A stretch of DNA of 64,000 nt from Lactobacillus sp. (GTDB lineage Bacteria > Bacillota > Bacilli > Lactobacillales > Lactobacillaceae). How positions within the stretch are numbered: the first letter of the stretch is position 1; every line of letters starts with the position of its first letter. Positions 30,986 to 39,689 of the stretch are shown here, piece after piece. Position numbers and translations under genes: made by a program. The stretch spans positions 310,001 to 374,000 of the forward strand of contig JAKVNR010000001.1 of the NCBI GenBank assembly GCA_022483245.1, given 5' to 3'. The notes beneath the pieces are model-generated. The model made no database searches and was not told the DNA's origin. It saw only the letters and a program-made list of their open reading frames with translations.

Positions 30986-32362
30986 ATGAAGCAAATTACA
31001 AAATATCAAGGCAAGAATATGCTGGTGTTAGGCCTTGGCAAAAGCGGCTTTGCTGTTAGCAAATTGCTGCTTCAACTAGGGGCTAAAGTAACTGTGAATG
31101 ATCAGGCCGATTTAAGCCAGGATCAGCATGCACAAGAGTTGAAGAAGCTAGGTGTGCGCGTAATCGGTGGTCATCACCCAGTCGACTTATTTGATCAAGA
31201 AAAATTTGATTACTTGGTAAAAAACCCAGGTATTGTTTATGAAAATCCAATGGTAGCTAAAGCTTTGAGCCAACAGATTCCAGTTATTACGGAACCCGAG
31301 ATTGCTTTAGTGGTTAGTGAAGCTCCATATGTGTGCGTGACGGGCTCAAACGGTAAAACTACTACTGTCATGTTGACTCAGCGGATTATGGACCATTATC
31401 TGCAAAAAACTGGCCATCATGCTTATGCTGTTGGTAATATTGGCGTCCCAATTTCAGAAGTAGCTCCTAAAGTTGGCCCAGATGATTTATTAGTTGTTGA
31501 AATTTCTAGTTTCCAGCTATTGGGTGTGACGGATATTGATCCAAAAGTGGCTGCGATTGTTGATATTTATGATCGCGTTCACTTGGATTATCACAAGACC
31601 TTTGAAAATTACGTTAATGCCAAGTTAAACGTAACCCGTACCCAGCAAGCTAGTGATTATTTCTTAGCCAATTTTGATCAAAAAGACATTTTGGCAAAAG
31701 AGCAAGCTGCTTCACCTGCACAAATTAAAACCTTTAGTGAATTTTCTGATCAGGCTGATTTTTATTTGACTGATGATTATTTGTGCAGTCAAACTGAACA
31801 GTTAATGCCGATTAAAGACATTAAATTGCCTGGGCTGCATAACCTGCAAAACTGTTTGGTTGCATCAGCCATTTCCAAACTAATGGGGGCTGGCAACGAT
31901 GATATCTATGCGGTACTGAGTACTTTCACTGGGGCAGAACACCGTTTGCAATATATTGGCGAATATAACGGCGTTAAGGTTTACAATGACTCCAAGTCAA
32001 CCAATATTGAAGCTGCGACAGTTGCAATTGGCGCCTTTAATCAACCAGAAGTGTTAATTGCTGGCGGCTTGGACCGCGGCTTCGTGTTTGATGCATTGAT
32101 TGACCTGTTTAAGCAACATGTCAAAGCGATTGTGCTTTATGGCGAAACTCGCTATTTACTAGCTGAAGCTGCCCGTAAAGCAGGCGTTAAGCGGATCATC
32201 ATTGTGGATGAATTAAAAGAAGCCGTACCAGCTGCGTTTAAAGAAACTCAGCCAGGAGACATTTTGCTGTTCTCACCGGCATGCGCTTCTTGGGATCAAT
32301 TTAAGACCTTCGAACAGCGCGGTCATTACTTTGTCGATTATGTAAAGGACTACTGGAAATAA
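30986..32362 (+). CDS. murD: UDP-MurNAc-L-alanine:D-glutamate ligase
   Basis: Encodes a 458-residue Mur ligase that adds D-glutamate to the cytoplasmic wall precursor. It has the three-domain layout: an N-terminal Rossmann-like domain with LGLGKSGFA, the central ATPase P-loop VTGSNGKTTTV near residue 118, and the C-terminal domain with YNDSKSTNIEA and LLFSPACASWDQF. It lies between mraY and murG, one base from murG. Confidence 0.97.
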   Translation: MKQITKYQGKNMLVLGLGKSGFAVSKLLLQLGAKVTVNDQADLSQDQHAQELKKLGVRVIGGHHPVDLFDQEKFDYLVKNPGIVYENPMVAKALSQQIPVITEPEIALVVSEAPYVCVTGSNGKTTTVMLTQRIMDHYLQKTGHHAYAVGNIGVPISEVAPKVGPDDLLVVEISSFQLLGVTDIDPKVAAIVDIYDRVHLDYHKTFENYVNAKLNVTRTQQASDYFLANFDQKDILAKEQAASPAQIKTFSEFSDQADFYLTDDYLCSQTEQLMPIKDIKLPGLHNLQNCLVASAISKLMGAGNDDIYAVLSTFTGAEHRLQYIGEYNGVKVYNDSKSTNIEAATVAIGAFNQPEVLIAGGLDRGFVFDALIDLFKQHVKAIVLYGETRYLLAEAARKAGVKRIIIVDELKEAVPAAFKETQPGDILLFSPACASWDQFKTFEQRGHYFVDYVKDYWK

Positions 32363-32363
32363 A

Positions 32364-33476
32364 ATGCGTGTAATCTTCACTGGTGGCGGTACAGGCGGCC
32401 ACATTTACCCAATTATGGCTTTAATCGAACGCTTACAAGAGCGTGGCCTTTGCAGCCTGGATGATATTTTGTTTGTTGGCACTCAACGGGGGCTGGAATC
32501 GAAAATTGTCCCAGCGGCCGGTGTTCCATTTAAAACGTTAGAAATTATTGGTTTTAATCGCCGCCATCCTTTGCGCAACTTTAAAACTATTGAAAAGTTT
32601 TTAGAAGCAAGCAAGCAAGCGCGGGCTTTATTGAAAGAATTTAAACCTGATGTAGTTGTCGGCACTGGTGGTTATGTCAGTGGGGCGATTGTTTATGAAG
32701 CGGCCAAGATGCATATCCCAACTATGATTCATGAATCTAATTCGGTTGTTGGTTTAGCTAACAAATTCCTTGGCCACTATGTTGATAAGATCTGCTATTC
32801 ATTCGACAATGCGGCTAAAGAATTTTCAGAAAAGAAAAAATTAGTCAAAACTGGCAACCCTCGTTCTCAGCAAATCTTAGGTTTGCATGCTGATAAGATT
32901 AATTTGAACCAAAAATGGGGCTTGGATAATAGCTTGCCAACTGTTCTGGTTTTTGGTGGGTCCCGTGGCGCGCTGGCTTTAAACGAAATTATGGAAAAAT
33001 CATTGCCAGTGCTAGCAGAAAAGCCATATCAAATTATTTGGGCGACCGGCCAGTTGTACTACGGCAAGGTCAAAGAATACCTGCATGGCCGGCCTGAGCC
33101 AACCAATATGAAGATTGTTCCATATATTGATAATATGCCAGGCTTGCTGCCAGAAATGACCTGCGTAGTAGCTCGATCTGGTGCGACCAGCATTTCTGAA
33201 TTTACTGCTCTGGGCTGTCCGGCTATCTTAATTCCGAGCCCAAATGTTACGCACAATCACCAAATGAAGAATGCCTTGGATTTAGAAAAGGCTGGTGCGG
33301 CTTTAGTGATTCCAGAAGATGATTTACATCCGAATAATTTCGTAGGGTCAATTGATCATATTTTGCTGGACAAAACTTATGCTCAGAAGATGAGCGAAGC
33401 TTCGAAAAAGTTAGGCGTTCCTGATTCTTCAGACCGAGTAATTGAGGTTATGCTAGAAATTAGCAAGCAAAAATAA
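32364..33476 (+). CDS. murG: UDP-GlcNAc:lipid I N-acetylglucosaminyltransferase
   Basis: Encodes a 370-residue GT-B enzyme that converts lipid I to lipid II on the inner face of the membrane. The N-terminal GGGTGGHIYP loop and the second glycine loop FGGSRGA are clear, as are HESNSVVGLANK and VARSGATSISEFTALG, the UDP-GlcNAc site. It completes the precursor branch of the cluster and is followed 39 bases later by divIB. Confidence 0.97.
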   Translation: MRVIFTGGGTGGHIYPIMALIERLQERGLCSLDDILFVGTQRGLESKIVPAAGVPFKTLEIIGFNRRHPLRNFKTIEKFLEASKQARALLKEFKPDVVVGTGGYVSGAIVYEAAKMHIPTMIHESNSVVGLANKFLGHYVDKICYSFDNAAKEFSEKKKLVKTGNPRSQQILGLHADKINLNQKWGLDNSLPTVLVFGGSRGALALNEIMEKSLPVLAEKPYQIIWATGQLYYGKVKEYLHGRPEPTNMKIVPYIDNMPGLLPEMTCVVARSGATSISEFTALGCPAILIPSPNVTHNHQMKNALDLEKAGAALVIPEDDLHPNNFVGSIDHILLDKTYAQKMSEASKKLGVPDSSDRVIEVMLEISKQK

Positions 33477-33515
33477 CTGTTTAATTGTTGTGTGAGTAGT
33501 GAGAGGTGAAAAGCG

Positions 33516-34367
33516 ATGGCGAAAAAGAAACTTACTAAAAAAGATCCACAAGCTGAAATCTCTGGCTGGTTGGATTTTAAATCCAAACCGGCTAAAAAAG
33601 AACAGCCTAAGGTTTCGGCTTCGCTGAAGCAACTGAACCACGAGCGGCGCAAATCATTGCTGGGCCGCTTAGGGGTGCTGATTTTCATCTCTTTGTGTTT
33701 GCTAGTTGGGTGCGGCTACTATATTTCGCCTAAAGCAAGTATCTGCAGTGTCCGAGTTAAAGGGGCAGCACAGCTGCCGCGAGCACAAGTTGTTAAAGCA
33801 AGCGGCTTAACAGCAAAAGATAAAGTTGTAGGCGTAATGTTTCACCGTCAAGAAATTAATCAGCGTTTGGTTAATCATTTTCCTGAATTATCGGCAACGC
33901 GGATTAATTTTTATGATGGCAACCGCGTTAACCTGACTTTGAAGCAGAAAAAGGTCATTGGTTATGTGCGGACGGGTAATCGCTGTCACATGATCATGTC
34001 TAATGGCAAGGTTGGACTGCAAGCTTTGCCATTAAGCATGATTGAAAAAGACAAGCCGCTTTTTGTCGGTTACAATAAAAAAACTTCTCTTAAAGAAGAC
34101 CTAGAAGTATTTTCATCATTGCCAACCAGTATCCGGGATCGAATTAAGATGATGAGCGGTGAGACTGAGCGCCCCACGCAAATCATTTTTGTGATGAAAG
34201 ACAATAATGTTGTTATCGGCAATATCCGTACCATCAAAGATAAAATGAAATATTATGATGAAATTAAGACATCTTTGAAGGGGGAATCGGTAGTCGATTT
34301 TGAAATCGGTGCATATAGCCGATCATTAACTCAATCAGAAAAAGTCAAGTACGGGATTTCCCAATAA
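33516..34367 (+). CDS. ftsQ: Cell division protein DivIB/FtsQ
   Basis: Encodes 283 residues. A basic cytoplasmic tail of about 55 residues is followed by one membrane helix (LGVLIFISLCLLVGCGYYI), a POTRA domain beginning ICSVRVKGAAQLPRAQVV, and the beta domain. It forms the DivIB-DivIC-FtsL complex that controls septal synthesis. The gene lies between murG and ftsA as in other lactobacilli. A gagagg site precedes the ATG. Confidence 0.93.
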   Translation: MAKKKLTKKDPQAEISGWLDFKSKPAKKEQPKVSASLKQLNHERRKSLLGRLGVLIFISLCLLVGCGYYISPKASICSVRVKGAAQLPRAQVVKASGLTAKDKVVGVMFHRQEINQRLVNHFPELSATRINFYDGNRVNLTLKQKKVIGYVRTGNRCHMIMSNGKVGLQALPLSMIEKDKPLFVGYNKKTSLKEDLEVFSSLPTSIRDRIKMMSGETERPTQIIFVMKDNNVVIGNIRTIKDKMKYYDEIKTSLKGESVVDFEIGAYSRSLTQSEKVKYGISQ

Positions 34368-34375
34368 GCCTGGTA

Positions 34376-34384
34376 TGGTATGAT
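34376..34384 (+). promoter_or_regulatory. Possible internal promoter for ftsA-ftsZ
   Basis: An extended -10 (TGg then TATGAT at 34379-34384) stands in the 49-base gap between divIB and ftsA. No convincing -35 is seen. An extra promoter before ftsAZ is common in bacteria. Confidence 0.5.
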
Positions 34385-34416
34385 TTTAAGGAAGATAGAA
34401 ATGTGGAGGCTCAATT

Positions 34417-35781
34417 TTGGATAATTCAAATTTGCTGGTCGGGCTGGATATCGGCACTACCAGAATTAAAGCAGTCGTAGCCGATACTGGTGCGCAAGGC
34501 ATGCAAGTTATTGGCGCGGTCAGTGAACCCACTAACGGCATGCGGCATGGCAAAATCGTTGATATTGATCAAACGGCTGCCAGCATTAGCCGTACACTGA
34601 AAAATTTGTCGCAAAAAACTAATTCGAAAATTTATCGGGTGGTCACTGGTATTCCGATTGGTTTATTGCAATTGCAAACAGCCAGCGCTCAAATTAATAT
34701 TTCTGACCAGGGACGTGAAATTAACGACCAAGATGTTAAAAAAGTGCTGGCAAAGGCAATTAATGATAGCTTGCAAGAAGGTAAAGCTGCTATTACGTAT
34801 TTGCCAAGTCGCTTCTTGATCGATGGCAAAACGGATGTTCATGATCCACGTAATATGCTGGCTCATTCTTTGCAAGTTAGTGGGATTTTGCTAACAGTGC
34901 CAGCCAATGATTTGCATAATATTCGCAAGGCAATTGAGCGGGCAGGCTATCAAAATAATTTCTTTGTGCCTGCGCCGCTAGCTATTGCCCGGGTAGCTTT
35001 ACAAGAAGCAGAAGCGACCTTTGGCGCTATCATCTTAGATCTTGGCGGCGGTACTTCAACTGCGACTGTAATTCGTGACAATAAGATTACCTATGCTCGA
35101 ATTGACGCAGAAGGCGGAGAAAATATCACGCATGACATTTCAGTGGCCTTAAATACCTCGAAAAAGGACGCTGAACAGGTTAAATTAGACTTTGGTTTTG
35201 CCGAGCCGACTTTAACTTCTGAAGATGATAAATTCCCAATTAGTGTAGTGGGCGAATCAGAGCCGCAATTGATTGACGAACATTATTTGAGTGAAATTAT
35301 TAATGCTCGTCTGCAACAGATTTTCAGCCGGATTGGTAAAGTATTATCCAAAAACAATAGTTTCCAAGTGCCTGGTGGGATTGTTGTGACTGGTGGCGCC
35401 AGCAATTTGCAAGGCATTGCTGATTTGATCAACAATGACTATGGCGTCAAAGTCAGGATTTATCAGCCGGATCAAATGGGCCTTCATAATGCGATGTTTG
35501 CTGCAGCCTATGGCATTGTGTCATATGCTTATGAATTGGCTGATATTGATTATTTGGTTAATAGTGTCATCTATGGTCCAGTTGAAACTGAACCTGTGAC
35601 CGATTCTGGCGGTAACCTTAAATTTTTCAAAAGGCACAGCCGGGATGATGAAATCGATAGAGAAGAAGATTATAATAAACAAGAGGTGGCTTCCCCTGAG
35701 GAAACAGCTCACCGTGTTCAGCATCAAGCTGATCAACATAAAAAGGGAGTCAGAGATTTCTTTAAGAAATTCTTTGATTAA
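34417..35781 (+). CDS. ftsA: Cell division protein FtsA
   Basis: Encodes a 454-residue actin-like protein that anchors FtsZ to the membrane. It has GLDIGTTRIKAVV (phosphate 1), the 1C domain, ILDLGGGTSTATV (phosphate 2) and VVTGGASNLQG (adenosine). The last residues GVRDFFKKFFD form the amphipathic membrane-targeting helix. The start is TTG 34417 behind gtggagg. A charged linker of about 60 residues precedes the terminal helix. Confidence 0.95.
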   Translation: MDNSNLLVGLDIGTTRIKAVVADTGAQGMQVIGAVSEPTNGMRHGKIVDIDQTAASISRTLKNLSQKTNSKIYRVVTGIPIGLLQLQTASAQINISDQGREINDQDVKKVLAKAINDSLQEGKAAITYLPSRFLIDGKTDVHDPRNMLAHSLQVSGILLTVPANDLHNIRKAIERAGYQNNFFVPAPLAIARVALQEAEATFGAIILDLGGGTSTATVIRDNKITYARIDAEGGENITHDISVALNTSKKDAEQVKLDFGFAEPTLTSEDDKFPISVVGESEPQLIDEHYLSEIINARLQQIFSRIGKVLSKNNSFQVPGGIVVTGGASNLQGIADLINNDYGVKVRIYQPDQMGLHNAMFAAAYGIVSYAYELADIDYLVNSVIYGPVETEPVTDSGGNLKFFKRHSRDDEIDREEDYNKQEVASPEETAHRVQHQADQHKKGVRDFFKKFFD

Positions 35782-35796
35782 GTTAGGGTGACATTA

Positions 35797-37128
35797 ATGG
35801 ATTTTACATTTGATTCAGACGACAACAAAAATGCTGTGATCAAAGTAATCGGTGTCGGCGGTGCTGGCGGCAATGCCGTCAACAGAATGATTGACGATGG
35901 CGTTCAAGGCGTTTCGTTTATCGCAGCTAACACCGATGTACAAGCTTTGAATTCTAGCAAAGCCGAAAATAAGATTCAGCTTGGGCCAAAGCTCACACGT
36001 GGCTTAGGCGCTGGTTCACATCCTGAGGTTGGTCAAAAGGCAGCTGAAGAAAGCCAGCAAACCATTGAAGATGCACTGAAAGGTGCAGATATGATTTTTA
36101 TTACTGCCGGCATGGGCGGCGGCACTGGTACTGGAGCAGCACCAGTTATCGCCAAGATTGCTCGTGAAAGCGGCGCTTTGACGGTGGGAGTTGTCACCCG
36201 CCCATTCTCATTTGAGGGGCCAAAGCGTTCTAAAAACGCGGCAGAAGGAATCGCTAATTTAAAACAATATGTCGACACTTTAGTCATCATTGCCAATAAC
36301 CGTTTATTGGAAATGGTCGATAAGAAGACTCCAATGATGGATGCCTTCAAAGAAGCCGACAATGTATTGCGGCAAGGTGTACAAGGTATTTCGGACCTGA
36401 TCACTTCAACTGACTATGTTAACTTGGACTTCGCCGATGTTAAGACGGTGATGCAAAACCAAGGCTCAGCTTTAATGGGAATTGGTCGCGCTAATGGGGA
36501 GAACCGAACGGTTGAAGCAACTAAGGCTGCTATTTCTTCACCTTTATTGGAAGTTTCAATTGATGGTGCCAAACAAGTTCTGTTGAATATTACTGGTGGC
36601 CCTGACTTGACTCTGTTCGAAGCACAGGATGCTTCTGAAATTGTCAGCAAGGCTGCCGGTGATGGCGTCAACATCATCTTCGGTACTTCAATTAATCCAA
36701 ACTTAGGTGATGAAGTAGTCGTAACTGTGATTGCTACTGGCATTGATGCGCAAGCTGAAGAAGAAGCTTCTAAGCAGCTGCCAGGGCATAGCCGTCAGTT
36801 ACATGTACAACCTAAGCAAGCTCCAATGAATACTAGCCGTCAGCAAGCAGTTCAACCTGCTGCTAACCCTACGCCACAAGTAGATGATCAACCAAGCCAG
36901 TCAGCAGAAGCTGACAGTAAGCAGGAAGCAGCTGAAACAATGGTTGATCCAACCAGCGTATGGGGCTTAGGTGATAATCAAACTAGCCGCCGCAATACTG
37001 AACAACCAAAACAAACACAAACTTCCTATGACTCATTAGATAACGATGAAACAGGAATTTCACAAATTGAAACTAGCGCCAACGATGATGACGATGATGA
37101 CGTGCCATTCTTCAAGCATCGCAAGTAA
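35797..37128 (+). CDS. ftsZ: Cell division GTPase FtsZ
   Basis: Encodes the 443-residue tubulin homologue that builds the Z ring. The GTP-binding signature GGGTGTG is at residues 107-113, the synergy loop includes [11 protein letters not shown], and the C-terminal peptide [11 protein letters not shown] is the binding site for FtsA, SepF and EzrA. A Gln/Pro-rich disordered linker (about residues 320-425) precedes it. I start at ATG 35797, because the in-frame GTG at 35788 is part of the ribosome site agggtga. Confidence 0.98.
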   Translation: MDFTFDSDDNKNAVIKVIGVGGAGGNAVNRMIDDGVQGVSFIAANTDVQALNSSKAENKIQLGPKLTRGLGAGSHPEVGQKAAEESQQTIEDALKGADMIFITAGMGGGTGTGAAPVIAKIARESGALTVGVVTRPFSFEGPKRSKNAAEGIANLKQYVDTLVIIANNRLLEMVDKKTPMMDAFKEADNVLRQGVQGISDLITSTDYVNLDFADVKTVMQNQGSALMGIGRANGENRTVEATKAAISSPLLEVSIDGAKQVLLNITGGPDLTLFEAQDASEIVSKAAGDGVNIIFGTSINPNLGDEVVVTVIATGIDAQAEEEASKQLPGHSRQLHVQPKQAPMNTSRQQAVQPAANPTPQVDDQPSQSAEADSKQEAAETMVDPTSVWGLGDNQTSRRNTEQPKQTQTSYDSLDNDETGISQIETSANDDDDDDVPFFKHRK

Positions 37129-37150
37129 GCGTTAGGCAGGAGGTAACATT

Positions 37151-37585
37151 ATGGCATTAGATAAGTTAGGTAGATTTTTCGGTATTTCTGAAGATGACGA
37201 AACAGATAACACTGAATTAGAAGATGGAACTGCTGTTCCAGCTGTTGATCATACTCAGGAAACCAACCACCGGGGGCATAATGTGGTATCAATCCAATCA
37301 GGCTTAACACCAACCAGTAAAATCGTGATTTATGAACCACGTGTTTACTCTGATGCAAAAGAAGTAGCACAAAACTTGCTGAATAATAAAGCAATTATTA
37401 TCAACTTTAGCCGGATGGATGATGCTTCAGCTCGTCGGATTGTTGACTTTATCACTGGTACAGTTTATGCACTGAGTGGTGAAATTCAACGGGTTGGTGA
37501 CAAGATTTTCCTGGCTACTCCACCAAAATTTGAGACTGATGGTAAAGTTTCTGAATTAGTTGAAAAGAAAGACAACCTTGATTAA
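37151..37585 (+). CDS. sepF: Cell division protein SepF
   Basis: Encodes 144 residues. The N-terminal amphipathic helix MALDKLGRFFGIS can bind membrane, an acidic linker follows, and the C-terminal SepF domain (from about residue 57: KIVIYEPRVYSDAKEVAQNL) binds the FtsZ tail and forms arcs. SepF backs up FtsA in Gram-positive septation. It lies directly after ftsZ; the ylmCDE genes found here in Bacillus are absent. The stop overlaps yggT (taatg). Confidence 0.94.
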   Translation: MALDKLGRFFGISEDDETDNTELEDGTAVPAVDHTQETNHRGHNVVSIQSGLTPTSKIVIYEPRVYSDAKEVAQNLLNNKAIIINFSRMDDASARRIVDFITGTVYALSGEIQRVGDKIFLATPPKFETDGKVSELVEKKDNLD

Positions 37586-37872
37586 TGGCAACTTTTTTCT
37601 TAACGCTTTACCGGTTATTACAATGGCTAATTTATTTATATAGTTTAGTCATTGTCATTTATTGCCTATTTTCCTGGGTACCAGCTTTGAGGAGTTCGAA
37701 GCTGGGTGAAATTTTAGGACGCATCGTTGAACCTTATCTGCATGTGTTCCATCTCCCAACTTTTTGGGGAATAGATTTTTCGCCAGTGATCGCGTTACTT
37801 GTACTTTATCTAGTACAAGATTACGTATTACGTTGGCTCTTTCAAGCTATTTTTAGATTATTAGGCTATTAA
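37585..37872 (+). CDS. YggT family membrane protein (YlmG)
   Basis: Encodes 95 residues with two hydrophobic segments in a YggT arrangement: YRLLQWLIYLYSLVIVIYCL, then SWVP, and near the end the second segment after VEPYLHVFHLPTFWGIDFSPV. The function of the family is not settled; links to membrane protein quality and to division have been proposed. It is coupled to sepF by a one-base overlap and ends at a terminator. Confidence 0.88.
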   Translation: MATFFLTLYRLLQWLIYLYSLVIVIYCLFSWVPALRSSKLGEILGRIVEPYLHVFHLPTFWGIDFSPVIALLVLYLVQDYVLRWLFQAIFRLLGY

Positions 37873-37899
37873 AAGCGAGGATTATCAACCTCGCTTTTT
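37873..37899 (+). terminator. Terminator between yggT and ylmH
   Basis: The stem agcgagg / cctcgct with a seven-base loop is followed by five T. It lies inside the cluster, so transcription probably drops here. ylmH has its ribosome site just behind it. Confidence 0.82.
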
Positions 37900-37912
37900 G
37901 TTTGGAGAAAGA

Positions 37913-38683
37913 ATGCAAAATAAAGAGTGGTATCTGCACCGTTTTGGACCATCACCATCCCTAGATAAATTTATCGGCTGGTATAAAGAAGCTATGTACC
38001 AGCAAACTACTATCTTGACTGGCTTTTTTAATCCGCATGATTTAGCTTTGCTAACAGCCATTTTGGGGCGGGAAATTCCGCTAATTGCTAACGGTGGCTA
38101 TCCTGATAGTGAGAAGAAAAGAGCTATCATTAATTCCCAAGGAAGGGCTGATTTTAAGCTAGCCTTGCTGGAATTTGACTATAATCAGCAATTTAACCAG
38201 CTAACTCATAGTCAAATTTTAGGTGTACTGACACACTTGGGCGTAGAACTGAGTACTTTTGGTGATATTGTGACTGATGGGCAAGGCCGCTGGCAGGTAA
38301 TTGTTGAAGCTGAGCTAACGGACTTCTTCTGTCAGCAGGTCCAGCGAGTAGGGCGGACTAGTGTTAAATTACGTTTAGCAGCTTGGGCCGACTTAGTAGA
38401 AATTAAGGATGATCACCTTGAAAACAGCACTGTTTCTTCTTCGCTGCGGCTAGATGCTGTGCTGGCTAAAATAGGGCGTCAAAGCCGCAAAGACGTGCAA
38501 ACAGCAATTGCAGCTGGTGAGATTCAAGTTAATTTTATGCTTCCGCAGCATATTGAACGCCCAATAGAACCAGGTCAAATTATTAGCTGGCGGCATTTTG
38601 GCCGCATAAAATTGCAGGCAATTAGTCCTACACGCAAGGGTCGCTACCGAATTGATTATTATTTATGGTCTTCACGCCACTGA
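37913..38683 (+). CDS. YlmH family S4-domain RNA-binding protein
   Basis: Encodes 256 residues with an N-terminal YlmH region, a middle domain and a C-terminal S4 RNA-binding domain (from about residue 178: SSSLRLDAVLAKIGRQSRKDVQTAI). Homologues bind the ribosome or tRNA and help to recycle stalled 50S subunits. I start at ATG 37913 behind tttggagaa; an earlier TTG lies in the terminator. It lies in its usual place between yggT and divIVA. Confidence 0.9.
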   Translation: MQNKEWYLHRFGPSPSLDKFIGWYKEAMYQQTTILTGFFNPHDLALLTAILGREIPLIANGGYPDSEKKRAIINSQGRADFKLALLEFDYNQQFNQLTHSQILGVLTHLGVELSTFGDIVTDGQGRWQVIVEAELTDFFCQQVQRVGRTSVKLRLAAWADLVEIKDDHLENSTVSSSLRLDAVLAKIGRQSRKDVQTAIAAGEIQVNFMLPQHIERPIEPGQIISWRHFGRIKLQAISPTRKGRYRIDYYLWSSRH

Positions 38684-38711
38684 TTGAGTAGCACCCGACC
38701 CAATTTTTGGC

Positions 38712-38717
38712 TATAAT
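38712..38717 (+). promoter_or_regulatory. divIVA promoter -10
   Basis: A perfect TATAAT 44 bases before the chosen divIVA start. I see no -35 at proper spacing. An ATG at 38720 directly behind it would need a leaderless mRNA and was not used as the gene start. Confidence 0.55.
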
Positions 38718-38755
38718 AAATGAGTAAAACTGAAGAGGAGCAAAGGACTGATATA

Positions 38756-39466
38756 ATGACTTTAACGCCGATGGACATTCACAATAAGCAATTTGATAAA
38801 AAAATGCGCGGCTATGATGCTGAACAAGTCGATGCCTTTTTAGATCGAATTGTTGACGCTTATGGTGATGCCTTGGATAAGATTGTTGACTTAAAAAATA
38901 GCAATCAAGAATTAAAAGCACAAGTTGACAAGTATGCTAAAATCAAGGATTCGTTAAACAATTCTTTAATTGAAGCTCAACGGACCGCTAAGCAAGTAAA
39001 AGCAGATGCGAAAAAGAATGCAGATGATTTACTGGCTAAAGGCAAGGCCGATGCTGAAAAGCAAAATGCAGAACTGCAAAGACAGCATGACAGTCTGCAA
39101 AATGATTATGAATTACTTAAGAATAAAGTTGAGGAATTCCGTAATCAGACCAAGCATTTGCTCGAGCAGCAAGTTAAAGAGTTAGATGACGATGAATGGC
39201 AATATTACCTGGACAAGTATTATGGCCGGAGTCGTTTATATCCAGCTGATGGCGGGGAACCGATCCCAACCAGTGAAATCGAGCAGCAAGCTCCAGCAGT
39301 TGACAATGAGTCAAATCCTGAAGTAAACTCTAACCAAGCTGACCAGCCGCAAATCATGGCAGGAGATAGTCCAAGTCATGAGGAAGCTGGTCCGCAACCG
39401 GATCCACAGCCACAACAAGTTGGCCCGACAGTGGTTTTCCCGGATGATTACAAAGATCACGATTAA
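38756..39466 (+). CDS. divIVA: Cell division protein DivIVA
   Basis: Encodes 236 residues. The N-terminal membrane-binding domain begins MTLTPMDIHNKQFDKKMRGY, with the conserved region QVDAFLDRIVDAY, and is followed by a long coiled coil to about residue 140. After a conserved DDDEWQYYLDKYYG block, the last 70 residues are an acidic, Pro/Gln-rich disordered tail. DivIVA gathers at curved membrane at septa and poles. The start at 38756 has aagga 8 bases upstream. The ileS T-box begins 10 bases after the stop. Confidence 0.92.
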   Translation: MTLTPMDIHNKQFDKKMRGYDAEQVDAFLDRIVDAYGDALDKIVDLKNSNQELKAQVDKYAKIKDSLNNSLIEAQRTAKQVKADAKKNADDLLAKGKADAEKQNAELQRQHDSLQNDYELLKNKVEEFRNQTKHLLEQQVKELDDDEWQYYLDKYYGRSRLYPADGGEPIPTSEIEQQAPAVDNESNPEVNSNQADQPQIMAGDSPSHEEAGPQPDPQPQQVGPTVVFPDDYKDHD

Positions 39467-39475
39467 TTTTAAGTT

Positions 39476-39672
39476 GTCAGTAGAACCAAGGCTAACAGCG
39501 AGCTAATGTTGGTGGAAGATTAGCACGGCCGCGATGGGTTGATCAGCTGACCGAATTGACTTAAACGTTTGCTTGCGCGTTAAGCAAGCTTACTAAGAGG
39601 AATGAATCTAAATTCATTCAAGTTAGGTGGTACCGCGAAACAGCTTCGTCCTATCGGACGGGCTGTTTTTTG
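39476..39672 (+). promoter_or_regulatory. T-box leader of ileS (Ile, specifier ATC)
   Basis: The T-box sequence aggtggtaccgcg is at 39625-39637 and the terminator hairpin with six T ends at 39671. The base of stem I pairs GTCAG (39476-39480) with CTGAC, and the specifier loop between GGGTT and CTGAC holds ATC at 39542-39544, an isoleucine codon, in agreement with ileS. No separate promoter is evident, so it may be transcribed from the divIVA promoter. Confidence 0.9.
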
Positions 39673-39689
39673 TTTACTAGAGGCAATTT

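Noticed and set aside
36033..36404. Long open frame of 123 codons on the minus strand inside ftsZ.
   Set aside because: It lies wholly within a conserved gene, has no ribosome site, and its translation is low-complexity Ser/Pro/Ala shadow coding.
36790..37070. Gln/Pro-rich region of FtsZ as a possible foreign insertion.
   Set aside because: A disordered linker of this length and composition is normal before the FtsZ C-terminal peptide.
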